Source: Bradyrhizobium cajani
Lineage (GTDB): Bacteria; Pseudomonadota; Alphaproteobacteria; Rhizobiales; Xanthobacteraceae
Length of the DNA: 49,816 bases
Direction: 5' to 3'
Assembly: GCF_009759665.1 (NCBI RefSeq)
Contig: NZ_WQNE01000044.1
Coordinates: 1 to 49,816, forward strand
Each line of letters starts with the position of its first letter. Positions within the stretch are counted from its first letter, which is position 1. Position numbers and translations under genes: made by a program. This document shows positions 14,197-23,890 of the stretch, piece after piece. The notes beneath the pieces are model-generated. The model searched no databases. It saw only the letters and a program-made list of their open reading frames with translations, and had not been told where the DNA came from.

Positions 14197-16182
14197 ATGA
14201 CGCAGGTCGACCACACCCGTATGGCCAACGCGATCCGCGGCCTTTCGATGGACGCTGTGGAGAAGGCGAAATCCGGCCATCCCGGCCTGCCGATGGGTGC
14301 CGCCGACATCGCCACGGTGCTGTTCTCGCAGTTCCTGAAATTCGACGCCGCCGCACCGGCCTGGCCGGATCGCGACCGGTTCGTGCTCTCCGCCGGCCAC
14401 GGCTCGATGCTGCTCTATTCGCTGCTGTATCTGACCGGCAATTCCGAGATGACGCTGGACCAGATCAAGCAATTCCGCCAGGTCGATTCGCTGACGCCGG
14501 GACACCCCGAAAACTTCCGCACCAAGGGCATCGAGACCACCACCGGCCCGCTCGGCCAGGGCATCTCCACCGCGGTCGGCATGGCGCTCGCGGAGAAGAT
14601 GCTGGCCGCCGAGTTCGGCAAGAAGATCGTCGATCACCACACCTATGTGCTCGCCTCCGACGGCGACCTGATGGAAGGCGTGTCGCAGGAAGCGATCGCG
14701 ATGGCCGGGCACTGGAAGCTCAACAAGCTGATCGTGCTCTACGACGACAACGGCATCTCGATCGACGGCCCGACCTCGATCGCCGATTCCGTCGACCAGG
14801 TGAAGCGCTTCAAGTCGGCGGGCTGGGCTGCCGAGAAGATCGACGGCCACGACAAGGCCGCCATCGCCGACGCCATCACGCGCGCGAAGAAGTCGAACAA
14901 GCCGACGCTGATCGCCTGCCGCACCACCATCGGTTTCGGCGCGCCGCACAAGGCCGGCACCGCGAAGGTGCATGGCGAGGCGCTCGGCGCCGAGGAGCTC
15001 AAGGCCGCCAAGGAAAACCTCGGCATCTCGCTCGAGCCGTTCTCGGTGCCCGATGACGTGCTGAAGGCGTGGCGTGCAGCCGGCAGCCGCGGCTCCGTGG
15101 CTCGGCAGGAATGGGAAGGCCGGCTTGGTGAGCTCGGCAGCCGCAAGCGCGCCGAGTTCGAGCGTCGTCTGCGCCACGAGCGTCCGGCCTCGCTGGCGAA
15201 GGCGGTGCGCGCGTACAAGAAGGAGCTGCTGGAAAAGCCGATGGTTGCGGCCACACGCAAATCGTCGGAAGCCGTGATCGAAGTGATCGCCGGCGCCATG
15301 CCGATGGAATTCCTCGCAGGCTCCGCCGACCTCACCGGCTCCAACAACAACAAGGCGAAGTCGGCGACCGCCTTCTCGGCCAAGACGCCGAAGGGCCGCT
15401 TCATCCACTACGGCATCCGCGAGCACGGCATGGCCGCGGCGATGAACGGCATCTTCCTGCACGGCGGCTTCGCGCCGAACGGCGCGACCTTCCTGGTGTT
15501 CACCGATTATGCGCGGCCTGCGATGCGGGTTGCCGCTCTGATGGGCGCCGGCGTCGTCTACGTGATGACGCACGATTCGATCGGCCTCGGCGAGGACGGC
15601 CCGACCCACCAGCCGGTCGAGCATCTTGCCGCACTTCGCGCCATTCCCAACATGCGCGTGTTCCGTCCCTGCGATTCCGTCGAGGTTGCCGAGTGCTGGG
15701 AGCTCGCGCTCAACCGCATCGACGGCCCAACCGTGCTGGCGCTGACGCGGCAGAACCTGCCGCAGCTGCGCACCACCGCGCCGAACGACAATCCCTGCGC
15801 GGCCGGCGCCTACGAGCTGGTCCCGGCCCAGGGCGAAGCCAGGGCGACGCTGTTTGCTTCCGGCTCCGAGGTCGAGATCGCGGTCGCGGCCCAGAAGCAG
15901 CTCGCCGAGCGCGGCATCGCGTCACGGGTGGTCTCGGTGCCCTCGCTCGAGCTGTTGTTAGCGCAACCAGAGGCCAAGCGCGCCGCAATCATCGGCAACG
16001 CGCCGGTGAAGGTTGCGATCGAGGCGGCGGTGCGCTGGGGCTGGGATGCCGTGATCGGCCAGGATGGCGAGTTCGTCGGCATGCATTCCTTCGGCGAAAG
16101 CGGTCCGGCGAAGGACCTTTTCAAGCATTTCGGCATTACCGCCGAGGCTGCGGTGAACGCCGTGCTGAAGCGCGTTTCCTGA
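14197..16182 (+). CDS. tkt: Transketolase
   Basis: Thiamine-diphosphate enzyme moving two-carbon units between sugar phosphates in the pentose phosphate and Calvin pathways. The 661-residue protein is normal length. Visible signatures are KSGHPGLPMGAADIATVLF at the N-terminus, SAGHGSMLLYSLLY, the ThDP motif region ASDGDLMEGVSQEA and the pyrimidine-domain GIREHGMAAAMNGI with the catalytic glutamate, then HDSIGLGEDGPTHQP. The ATG at 14197 matches the family N-terminus. It leads a plus-strand series with gap, pgk and aldolases. The gap to the next gene is about 170 bases, so separate promoters remain possible. Confidence 0.97.
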   Translation: MTQVDHTRMANAIRGLSMDAVEKAKSGHPGLPMGAADIATVLFSQFLKFDAAAPAWPDRDRFVLSAGHGSMLLYSLLYLTGNSEMTLDQIKQFRQVDSLTPGHPENFRTKGIETTTGPLGQGISTAVGMALAEKMLAAEFGKKIVDHHTYVLASDGDLMEGVSQEAIAMAGHWKLNKLIVLYDDNGISIDGPTSIADSVDQVKRFKSAGWAAEKIDGHDKAAIADAITRAKKSNKPTLIACRTTIGFGAPHKAGTAKVHGEALGAEELKAAKENLGISLEPFSVPDDVLKAWRAAGSRGSVARQEWEGRLGELGSRKRAEFERRLRHERPASLAKAVRAYKKELLEKPMVAATRKSSEAVIEVIAGAMPMEFLAGSADLTGSNNNKAKSATAFSAKTPKGRFIHYGIREHGMAAAMNGIFLHGGFAPNGATFLVFTDYARPAMRVAALMGAGVVYVMTHDSIGLGEDGPTHQPVEHLAALRAIPNMRVFRPCDSVEVAECWELALNRIDGPTVLALTRQNLPQLRTTAPNDNPCAAGAYELVPAQGEARATLFASGSEVEIAVAAQKQLAERGIASRVVSVPSLELLLAQPEAKRAAIIGNAPVKVAIEAAVRWGWDAVIGQDGEFVGMHSFGESGPAKDLFKHFGITAEAAVNAVLKRVS

Positions 16183-16351
16183 GAGTTGAGCTTGCCAAAA
16201 AAAAGGACTACGTAACTCCTCATATGATCAAGCACCGCCCGGCCGAACCGGGCGTCCGCCCTAAAAAACCCTCGCAGGCGCGCTAAGCGCGTTGTGCGGG
16301 AAGACAGACGTCATTGATACGCGTCATTGAACGGTCATAAGGAGACGAAAC

Positions 16352-17359
<1,008 letters not shown>

Positions 17360-17384
17360 GGATCTGGTGCGTTCTAGTTGCACT

Positions 17385-17462
17385 GTCATTCCGGGATGGT
17401 CCGAAGGACCAGACCCGGAATCTCGAGATTCCGGGTTCGCGCTGCGCGCGCCCCGGAATGAC
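17385..17462. repeat. Palindromic repeat (family A, CATTCCGGG...CCGGAATG)
   Basis: Inverted element from GTCATTCCGGGATGG to GCCCCGGAATGAC, with CCCGGAATCTCGAGATTCCGGG at its centre. It sits between gap and pgk, where a stem of this strength could reduce readthrough within the run of genes. Confidence 0.85.
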
Positions 17463-17493
17463 TGCCTAGAGGCCCGGGACAAGAGAGCCAAAG

Positions 17494-18690
17494 ATGACCA
17501 ACAAATTCCGCACCCTCGACGACGTCGACGTGAAGGGCAAGCGCGTGCTGCTGCGCGTCGATCTCAACGTGCCCATGGAGAACGGGCGCGTCACCGACGC
17601 GACGCGGCTCGAGCGCGTTGCGCCGACCATCACCGAGCTCGCCGACAAGGGGGCCAAGGTCATCCTGCTCGCGCATTTCGGCCGGCCGAAGGGGCGCGAT
17701 CCCAAAGAGTCGCTCAAGCCCGTCGCCGAAGCGCTGTCGAAGGTGGTGAAGAAGCCCGTCGCCTTTGCCGATGATTGCATCGGCGAGCCCGCGGCCACGG
17801 CCGTGGCTGGCTTGAACGACGGCGACATCCTGTGCCTCGAAAACACCCGCTTCCACAAGGAAGAGGAAAAGAACGATCCCGCCTTCGTCGCTGAACTGGC
17901 CAAGCTCGGCGACATCTGGGTCAGTGACGCGTTCTCGGCCGCGCACCGCGCCCACGCGTCCACCGAGGGCCTCGGCCACAAGCTGCCGGCCTATGCCGGC
18001 CGCACCATGCAGGCCGAGCTCGATGCGCTGGAGAAGGCGCTGGGCTCGCCGACCAAGCCCGTCATCGCCATCATCGGCGGCGCCAAGGTCTCGACCAAGA
18101 TCGACCTGCTCGAAAACCTCGTGAACAAGGTCGACGCGCTCGTGATCGGCGGCGGCATGGCCAACACCTTCCTGCACGCCCAGGGCGTCGCGGTCGGCAA
18201 GTCGCTGGCCGAGAAGGATCTCGCCCCGACCGCGCTGCGCATCATGGAGAAGGCGGAAGCCGCCAACTGCGCCATCATCCTGCCGGTCGATGCCACCGTC
18301 GCCTATCATTTCGCCGCCAACGCGCCGTCGCATGCCTATGGGCTCGATGCGATACCGGCCGACGGCATGATCCTGGACGTCGGTCCACAGTCGATCGCGC
18401 GCGTTCACGCCGCGATCGACGATGCGGCGACGCTGGTCTGGAACGGACCGCTCGGGGCCTTCGAGATGCAGCCCTTCGACCGCGGCACCGTCGCGGCCGC
18501 CAGGCACGCCGCCGAGCGCACCAAGGCGAAGAAGCTGATCTCGATCGCGGGTGGCGGCGACACCGTCGCGGCCCTCAACCAGGCCCACGTGGCCGGTGAA
18601 TTCACCTATGTCTCGACCGCCGGTGGCGCATTTCTTGAATGGATGGAAGGCAAGCCCCTGCCCGGCGTCGAGGTCCTGCGCATCAAGTAA
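17494..18690 (+). CDS. pgk: Phosphoglycerate kinase
   Basis: Transfers phosphate between 1,3-bisphosphoglycerate and ADP. The 398-residue protein shows the substrate-binding RVDLNVPMENGRVTD, the segment LLAHFGRPKG, the lid and nucleotide region IGGAKVSTKIDLLENL, and the C-terminal IAGGGDTVAAL. A small AGAG-type ribosome site precedes the ATG. It follows gap after a palindromic repeat and precedes the class II aldolase by about 70 bases, consistent with cotranscription with the aldolase. Confidence 0.97.
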   Translation: MTNKFRTLDDVDVKGKRVLLRVDLNVPMENGRVTDATRLERVAPTITELADKGAKVILLAHFGRPKGRDPKESLKPVAEALSKVVKKPVAFADDCIGEPAATAVAGLNDGDILCLENTRFHKEEEKNDPAFVAELAKLGDIWVSDAFSAAHRAHASTEGLGHKLPAYAGRTMQAELDALEKALGSPTKPVIAIIGGAKVSTKIDLLENLVNKVDALVIGGGMANTFLHAQGVAVGKSLAEKDLAPTALRIMEKAEAANCAIILPVDATVAYHFAANAPSHAYGLDAIPADGMILDVGPQSIARVHAAIDDAATLVWNGPLGAFEMQPFDRGTVAAARHAAERTKAKKLISIAGGGDTVAALNQAHVAGEFTYVSTAGGAFLEWMEGKPLPGVEVLRIK

Positions 18691-18761
18691 TCAGTCGGCA
18701 ATCAGCTGGCGGCCTTCAAGTAGTTAGTGGCCTTGCAGGCCAAAACGGGAGAAAAAGACAC

Positions 18762-19829
18762 ATGGCTCGGATCACGTTGCGTCAATTGCTCGACCATGCG
18801 GCGGAGAACGATTACGGCGTACCGGCCTTCAACATCAACAACATGGAGCAGGCGCTGGCGATCATGGACGCCGCCAATCAGGTCGATGCGCCCGTCATCA
18901 TCCAGGCCTCGCGCGGTGCGCGCTCCTACGCCAACGACGTCATGCTCAAGCACATGATGGACGCGGTGACCGAGATCTACCCGCACATCCCGGTCTGCGT
19001 GCATCTCGACCACGGCAACGAGCCGGCGACCTGCATGACCGCGATCCAGGCCGGCTTCACCTCGGTGATGATGGACGGCTCGCTCAAGGCCGACGGCAAG
19101 ACCCCCGGCGACTGGGGCTACAATGTCGGCGTCACCAAGACCGTGACCGACATGGCCCATCTCGGCGGCATCTCGGTCGAGGGCGAGCTCGGCGTGCTCG
19201 GCTCGCTGGAGACCGGCATGGGCGACAAGGAAGACGGCCACGGCGCCGAGGGCAAGCTCAGCCACGACCAGCTCCTGACCAATCCGGACGAGGCCGTGAA
19301 GTTCGTCCAGGAGACCAGGGTCGACGCGCTCGCGATTGCGATGGGCACCTCACATGGCGCCTACAAGTTCACCCGCAAGCCGGACGGCGACATCCTCGCC
19401 ATGAACGTGATCGAGGAGATCCACCGCAAGCTGCCGAACACGCATCTCGTCATGCACGGTTCCTCGTCCGTGCCGCAGGACCTCCAGGACATCATCAACG
19501 CCTATGGCGGCAAGATGAAGCCGACCTGGGGCGTGCCGGTCGCCGAGATCCAGCGCGGCATCAAGAACGGCGTGCGCAAGATCAACATCGACACCGACAA
19601 CCGCATGGCGATGACCGGCCAGATCCGCAAGGTACTCAAGGACAATCCGGAAGAGTTCGATCCGCGCAAGTACCTGAAGCCGGCCATGGAAGCGATGACC
19701 AAGCTGTGCAAGCAGCGGCTCCAGGAGTTCAACACCGCAGGCCAGGCCTCCAAGATCAAGACGGTGCTGACCACCGCCGAGATGGCCAAGCGCTACGCCA
19801 AGGGCGAGCTCGACCCCAAGGTAGCGTAA
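18762..19829 (+). CDS. fbaA: Fructose-bisphosphate aldolase, class II
   Basis: Zinc-dependent aldolase cleaving or forming fructose 1,6-bisphosphate (and sedoheptulose bisphosphate in CbbA types). From the ATG at 18762 the product has 355 residues. Features are YGVPAFNINNMEQA, QASRGARSY, the zinc-site CVHLDHGNEP, and later the HGSSSVPQD loop and KINIDTDNRMAMTGQIRK. The sequence is closest in wording to CbbA-type enzymes. A longer frame beginning at 18639 overlaps pgk and is not the true start. A class I aldolase follows directly. Confidence 0.95.
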   Translation: MARITLRQLLDHAAENDYGVPAFNINNMEQALAIMDAANQVDAPVIIQASRGARSYANDVMLKHMMDAVTEIYPHIPVCVHLDHGNEPATCMTAIQAGFTSVMMDGSLKADGKTPGDWGYNVGVTKTVTDMAHLGGISVEGELGVLGSLETGMGDKEDGHGAEGKLSHDQLLTNPDEAVKFVQETRVDALAIAMGTSHGAYKFTRKPDGDILAMNVIEEIHRKLPNTHLVMHGSSSVPQDLQDIINAYGGKMKPTWGVPVAEIQRGIKNGVRKINIDTDNRMAMTGQIRKVLKDNPEEFDPRKYLKPAMEAMTKLCKQRLQEFNTAGQASKIKTVLTTAEMAKRYAKGELDPKVA

Positions 19830-19870
19830 GCGATCGCGCGGTGGCGTAAGGCCTTCAGCCACACCCTCCT

Positions 19871-19968
19871 GTCATTCCGGGACACGCGAAGCGTGGGCCC
19901 GGAATCCATAACCACAGCTTGGGGTTATGGATTCCGGGCCTGCGCCTTTCGGCGCATCCCGGAATGAC
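19871..19968. repeat. Palindromic repeat (family A)
   Basis: Near-symmetric element running from GTCATTCCGGGACACGCG to CATCCCGGAATGAC, with GGAATCCATAACC and GGTTATGGATTCC as inner arms. It lies between the two aldolase genes. Confidence 0.9.
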
Positions 19969-20070
19969 AGAGACCCCCCCTTTACCCTGCGACCAACGTT
20001 AACTCGGCAATTGCCCGAGAACGGTCTATTTTCCCGGGCAAGGGCAGAATCGTTTTGGGAGGACCTCTCG

Positions 20071-21096
20071 ATGAATCTGACTGAGCTCAACAGGATCGCG
20101 ACCGCCATGGTCGCCCCCGGCAAGGGCATCCTTGCCGCCGACGAATCCTCCGGCACCATCAAGAAACGCTTTGACGCGATCGGCGTGGAATCGACCGAAG
20201 AGAACCGCCGCGACTATCGCGAGATGCTGTTCCGCTCCAAGGACGCCATGAGCCAGTACATCTCCGGCGTGATCCTCTACGACGAGACGATCTGGCAGGA
20301 TGCCAAGGACGGCACGCCGCTGGTCAAGCTGATCGAGCAGAGCGGCGCCATTCCCGGCATCAAGGTCGACGAAGGCACGCAGGCCCTGCCGATGTGCCCC
20401 GGCGAGCTCGTCACCGTCGGGCTCGACAAGCTCGCCGAGCGGCTGAAGAAATACTATGAGCGGGGCGCGCGCTTCGCCAAATGGCGCGCGGTGATCGACA
20501 TCGGCGGCGGCATCCCCTCGATGACCGCGATCAGCGTCAACGCCCACGCGCTGGCGCGCTACGCCGCGCTGTGCCAGGCGGCGCAGATCGTGCCGATCGT
20601 CGAGCCGGAAGTGCTGATGGACGGTGATCACGACATCGAGCGCTGCTATGAGGTCACGAGCCGCGTGCTCAGCAAGACGTTTCAGGAGTTGCGCGTGCAG
20701 CGCGTCGCGCTCGAAGGCATGGTACTGAAACCCAACATGGCGATCTCAGGCAAGAAGTGCGCAAAGCAGGCTCCCGTCGAGGAAGTCGCGGAGAAGACGA
20801 TACGGCTGCTGAAGGCCTGCGTGCCGGCAGCGGTGCCCGGCATCGCTTTCCTCTCCGGCGGCCAGTCCGACGAAGAGGCAACCGCGCATCTCAATGCCAT
20901 GCACAAGCTCGGCCCGCTGCCCTGGGGCCTGACCTTCTCCTACGGCCGCGCGCTCCAGGCCGCGCCGCAGAAGGCCTGGTCCGGCAAGGCCGAAAACGTC
21001 GCGGCCGGCCAGCGCGCCTTCAGCCATCGCGCGCAGATGAACGGCCTCGCCTCGAAGGGCGAATGGCAAAGCAGCCTGGAAAAGAAGGCAGCCTAG
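20071..21096 (+). CDS. Fructose-bisphosphate aldolase, class I
   Basis: Schiff-base aldolase needing no metal, with the same reaction as the preceding class II enzyme. From the ATG at 20071 (GGGAGGA at 20057-20063) it has 341 residues. Motifs are GKGILAADESSGTIKKRF, GIKVDEGTQ, the Schiff-base lysine region LEGMVLKPNM, and PGIAFLSGGQSDEEATAHL. It is separated from the class II gene by a palindromic repeat and has its own good ribosome site, so it may be separately expressed. Carrying both classes side by side suggests a backup under low metal or different flux directions (inference). Confidence 0.95.
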   Translation: MNLTELNRIATAMVAPGKGILAADESSGTIKKRFDAIGVESTEENRRDYREMLFRSKDAMSQYISGVILYDETIWQDAKDGTPLVKLIEQSGAIPGIKVDEGTQALPMCPGELVTVGLDKLAERLKKYYERGARFAKWRAVIDIGGGIPSMTAISVNAHALARYAALCQAAQIVPIVEPEVLMDGDHDIERCYEVTSRVLSKTFQELRVQRVALEGMVLKPNMAISGKKCAKQAPVEEVAEKTIRLLKACVPAAVPGIAFLSGGQSDEEATAHLNAMHKLGPLPWGLTFSYGRALQAAPQKAWSGKAENVAAGQRAFSHRAQMNGLASKGEWQSSLEKKAA

Positions 21097-21099
21097 ATC

Positions 21100-21774
21100 T
21101 TGTCGAACAAATCGCCACCGCCGCGCCCGGCGCCGCGCCTTTATCTTGCGACGCCGGTCGTCGATGACCCCGCTTCGCTTGTCGCCGAGCTGCCGGGCTT
21201 GCTCGCCTCCGCCGACGTCGCGGCCGTGCTGCTGCGATTGAAGGAGACCGACCAGCGCACGATGATCTCGCGCATCAAGGCTTTGGCGCCGCCGGTGCAG
21301 AAGGCGGGTGCCGCGCTGCTCGTCGACGGCCACGCCGAGCTGGTGGCGCGCGGCGGCGCCGACGGCGCGCATCTTGCGGGGATCGCCGCGCTGGAAGAGG
21401 CGATGCCCTCGCTCAAGCCCGATCGCATCGCCGGCGTCGGCGCGCTCGCGACACGCCACGATTCCATGAGCGCGGGCGAGATGGGCGCGGACTACGTTCT
21501 GTTCGGCGAGCCCGACGCCAACGGCCAGCGCCCGTCGGCGCAGGCCATTGCCGAGCGGCTGGACTGGTGGGCCGAGCTGTTCGAGCCGCCTTGCGTCGGC
21601 TTTGCCACTTCGCTGGAGGAGGCCTACGACTTCGCCGCCAACGGTGCCGATTTCGTGCTGGTCGGTGAATTCGTCTGGGCCGATCCGCGCGGGCCCAAGG
21701 CCGCGCTGATCGAAGCCGATGCTGCGATCAAGAAGGCCTATGCGACGGCGCCCGTGATCCAGGGGCACGGCTAG
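21100..21774 (+). CDS. Thiamine phosphate synthase-like TIM-barrel protein
   Basis: A 224-residue protein, starting TTG four bases after the aldolase stop, so probably translationally coupled. It resembles ThiE, which joins HMP pyrophosphate and thiazole phosphate: LYLATPVVDD, then LLVDGHAELVARGGADGAHL in place of the usual NDRxxLAxxxGADGVHLGQ, and GADYVLFGE. Several residues that bind substrate in true ThiE are changed (for example HLAG where HLGQ is usual), and no other thiamine genes are nearby. It may be a paralogue with another role. Confidence 0.75.
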   Translation: MSNKSPPPRPAPRLYLATPVVDDPASLVAELPGLLASADVAAVLLRLKETDQRTMISRIKALAPPVQKAGAALLVDGHAELVARGGADGAHLAGIAALEEAMPSLKPDRIAGVGALATRHDSMSAGEMGADYVLFGEPDANGQRPSAQAIAERLDWWAELFEPPCVGFATSLEEAYDFAANGADFVLVGEFVWADPRGPKAALIEADAAIKKAYATAPVIQGHG

Positions 21775-21782
21775 CGCCCAAG

Positions 21783-22847
21783 ATGAAACTCCCGCGCATC
21801 ACCCTTCTGGCCACGCTGCTGCTGACGACGCCCGCGGCCGCGCAGCTCCAGATCACCCCGCCGGCCGCGACGCCGAGCCCGGCGCCTGAGAAGCAGAAGA
21901 CCAAGCCACACACGATCACCAAAAAGAAGGAGGCCGCGCCGGCACCGAAGCCGTCGTCCTCCCCGAAGCCAGCGCCGGCCCCGACCGTGATCCCTGCCCC
22001 ACCGACCGACAATCCCAATGTCGACCTGGTGTTCGGCGCCTATCAGCGCGGCCAGTACAAGACGGCGCTCGAGCTCGCCACCGCCCGCGCCAAGACCGGC
22101 GATCCCAAGGCGATGACGATGCTCGGCGAGCTCTATTCCAACGCCATGGGCATCAGGCGCGACTACGCCAAGGCCGCCGAATGGTACAAGCGCGCTGCGG
22201 ACGCCGGCGACCGCGAGGCGATGTTCGCACTCGCCATGCTGCGCATTTCCGGCCGCGGCGGCCCGGTCGACAAGGGCGAGGCGGTCAAGCTGATGGCGTC
22301 GGCCGCCAAGCTCGGCGAGCCCAAGGCAGCCTATAACCTGGCCTTGCTCTATCTCGACGGTCAGACCCTGCCGCAGGACGTCAAGCGGTCGGCCGAGCTG
22401 CTGCGCCAGGCGGCCGACGCCGGCCTGCCCGAGGCGCAATACGCGCTGGCGACCTTCTACAAGGAGGGCACCGGCGTGCCCAAGGACCCGGAACGCGCCG
22501 TGCGGCTGCTCCAGGCCGCCTCGCTCGCCGACAATGTCGATGCCGAGGTCGAATATGCCATCGCCATGTTCAACGGCACCGGGACCCCGAAGAACCAGCC
22601 GGCCGCTGTCGCGTTGCTGCGCAAGGCGTCCCGGCAGGGCAGCGCGATCGCGCAGAACCGGCTGGCCTGGGTGCTGATCAACGGCGTCGGCACATCCGTG
22701 GACAAGGTCGAGGGCTTCAAATGGCATCTGGTGGCCAAGACCGCCGGCAAGGGCGATCCGGAGCTCGACAAGCAATTGTCCGACCTGCCGGCCGAGGACC
22801 GGGCCAAGGCGGAAGCCGCAGCCAGAAAGTGGCTCGGGACCAAATGA
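21783..22847 (+). CDS. Exported Sel1-repeat protein
   Basis: A 354-residue protein with a signal peptide (MKLPRITLLATLLLTTPAAA) and a Pro/Lys-rich linker to about residue 75, then a run of Sel1-like repeats of about 36 residues with the usual A..LG.LY.NG.G....Y..A..WY..AA..G spacing (for example AMTMLGELYSNAMGIRRDY and LATFYKEGTGVPKDPERAV). Sel1 repeats are TPR-like scaffolds for protein contacts, often in the envelope. It starts eight bases after the thiE-like gene, so it is probably in the same transcript. The partner is unknown. Confidence 0.9.
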   Translation: MKLPRITLLATLLLTTPAAAQLQITPPAATPSPAPEKQKTKPHTITKKKEAAPAPKPSSSPKPAPAPTVIPAPPTDNPNVDLVFGAYQRGQYKTALELATARAKTGDPKAMTMLGELYSNAMGIRRDYAKAAEWYKRAADAGDREAMFALAMLRISGRGGPVDKGEAVKLMASAAKLGEPKAAYNLALLYLDGQTLPQDVKRSAELLRQAADAGLPEAQYALATFYKEGTGVPKDPERAVRLLQAASLADNVDAEVEYAIAMFNGTGTPKNQPAAVALLRKASRQGSAIAQNRLAWVLINGVGTSVDKVEGFKWHLVAKTAGKGDPELDKQLSDLPAEDRAKAEAAARKWLGTK

Positions 22848-22945
22848 CTTGACCCAATGACTTGACGTAAGGGCCCTCGCAGGGCACCCAATCCCCTCAA
22901 TCAGCCGCGATTTCGCGCCATTCCCCCCGATCAAGTCCAGAGCTC

Positions 22946-23737
22946 ATGCTGTATTCCGCCACTATCAACGTCATGGTCAAGGCGGCGCGGCGCGCCGGCC
23001 GCAGCCTCAAGCGCGATCTCGGCGAGATCGAGCATCTCCAGGTCTCGCTGAAGGGGCCGGCCAATTTCGTCTCGCTCGCCGACAAGCGCGCCGAGGAGAT
23101 CCTCTACCAGGACCTCGCCAAGGCGCGGCCCGGCTATGGCTTCATCGGCGAGGAGGGCGGCACCCGCGAGGGCACCGACAAGAGCCACACCTGGATCGTC
23201 GATCCGCTCGACGGCACCACCAACTTCCTGCACGGCATCCCGCAATTCGCGATCTCGATTGGACTCGTGCGCGAGGGCACTGTGATCGCCGGCGTGATCT
23301 ACAATCCCGCCAATGACGAGCTCTACATCGCCGAGCGCGGCAAGGGCGCCTTTCTCAACGACCAGCGCCTGCGCGTCGCCGGCCGCCGCCAGCTCAACGA
23401 ATGCGTGGTGGCCTGCGGCCTGCCCCATATCGGCCGCGGCGACCACGAGGAATTCCGCCGCGAGATGACCGCGATCCAGGACCGCGTCGCCGGCCTGCGC
23501 CGCTTCGGCGCCGCCTCGCTCGACCTCGCCTTCGTCGCCGCCGGCCGCCTCGACGGCTATTGGGAGCGCGATCTGCAGCCCTGGGACATCGCCGCGGGCA
23601 TGCTGATGGTGCGCGAAGCGGGCGGCACGGTGAGCGACATCGCCACCCCGGGCGATGCGCTGGTCACCGGGCACGTCGTGTGCGGCAACGAGTACGTGCA
23701 CGGCGAGCTGGTGAAGATTTTGCGAAAGCCGGCGTAA
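22946..23737 (+). CDS. Inositol monophosphatase family protein (SuhB-like)
   Basis: A 263-residue magnesium-dependent sugar-phosphate phosphatase. Metal and catalytic motifs are FIGEEGG, WIVDPLDGTTNFLHGIPQF and, near the C-terminus, LQPWDIAAGMLMVREAGG, all intact. Family members dephosphorylate inositol monophosphate or related sugar phosphates, and SuhB also assists rRNA transcription in E. coli. The gene is about 100 bases after the Sel1 gene on the same strand and ends against the RND genes. No signal peptide. Confidence 0.93.
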   Translation: MLYSATINVMVKAARRAGRSLKRDLGEIEHLQVSLKGPANFVSLADKRAEEILYQDLAKARPGYGFIGEEGGTREGTDKSHTWIVDPLDGTTNFLHGIPQFAISIGLVREGTVIAGVIYNPANDELYIAERGKGAFLNDQRLRVAGRRQLNECVVACGLPHIGRGDHEEFRREMTAIQDRVAGLRRFGAASLDLAFVAAGRLDGYWERDLQPWDIAAGMLMVREAGGTVSDIATPGDALVTGHVVCGNEYVHGELVKILRKPA

Positions 23738-23757
23738 GCACGTCCTCACGCTCCATC

Positions 23758-23880
23758 GTCATTCCGGGGCGCGCTCTTGGCGCGGACCCGGAATCCATTG
23801 ATCCGCAGCGATGGTGGCGCGATGGATTCTCAGATGCGCGATTGCGCATCAGAGCTCGCGCTATGCGCGCCCCGGAATGA
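23758..23880. repeat. Palindromic repeat (family A)
   Basis: Element from GTCATTCCGGGGCGCGC to GCGCCCCGGAATGA, with CCGGAATCCATTGATC inside, lying between the convergent phosphatase and RND permease genes. The middle is less symmetric than in the other family A copies. Confidence 0.85.
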
Positions 23881-23890
23881 AAGACGCGCG

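Noticed and set aside
22848..22945. Structured RNA leader upstream of the SuhB-like gene
   Set aside because: Apart from a small GGGCCCTCGCAGGGC hairpin nothing beyond chance pairing is visible, and no conserved motif could be recognised.
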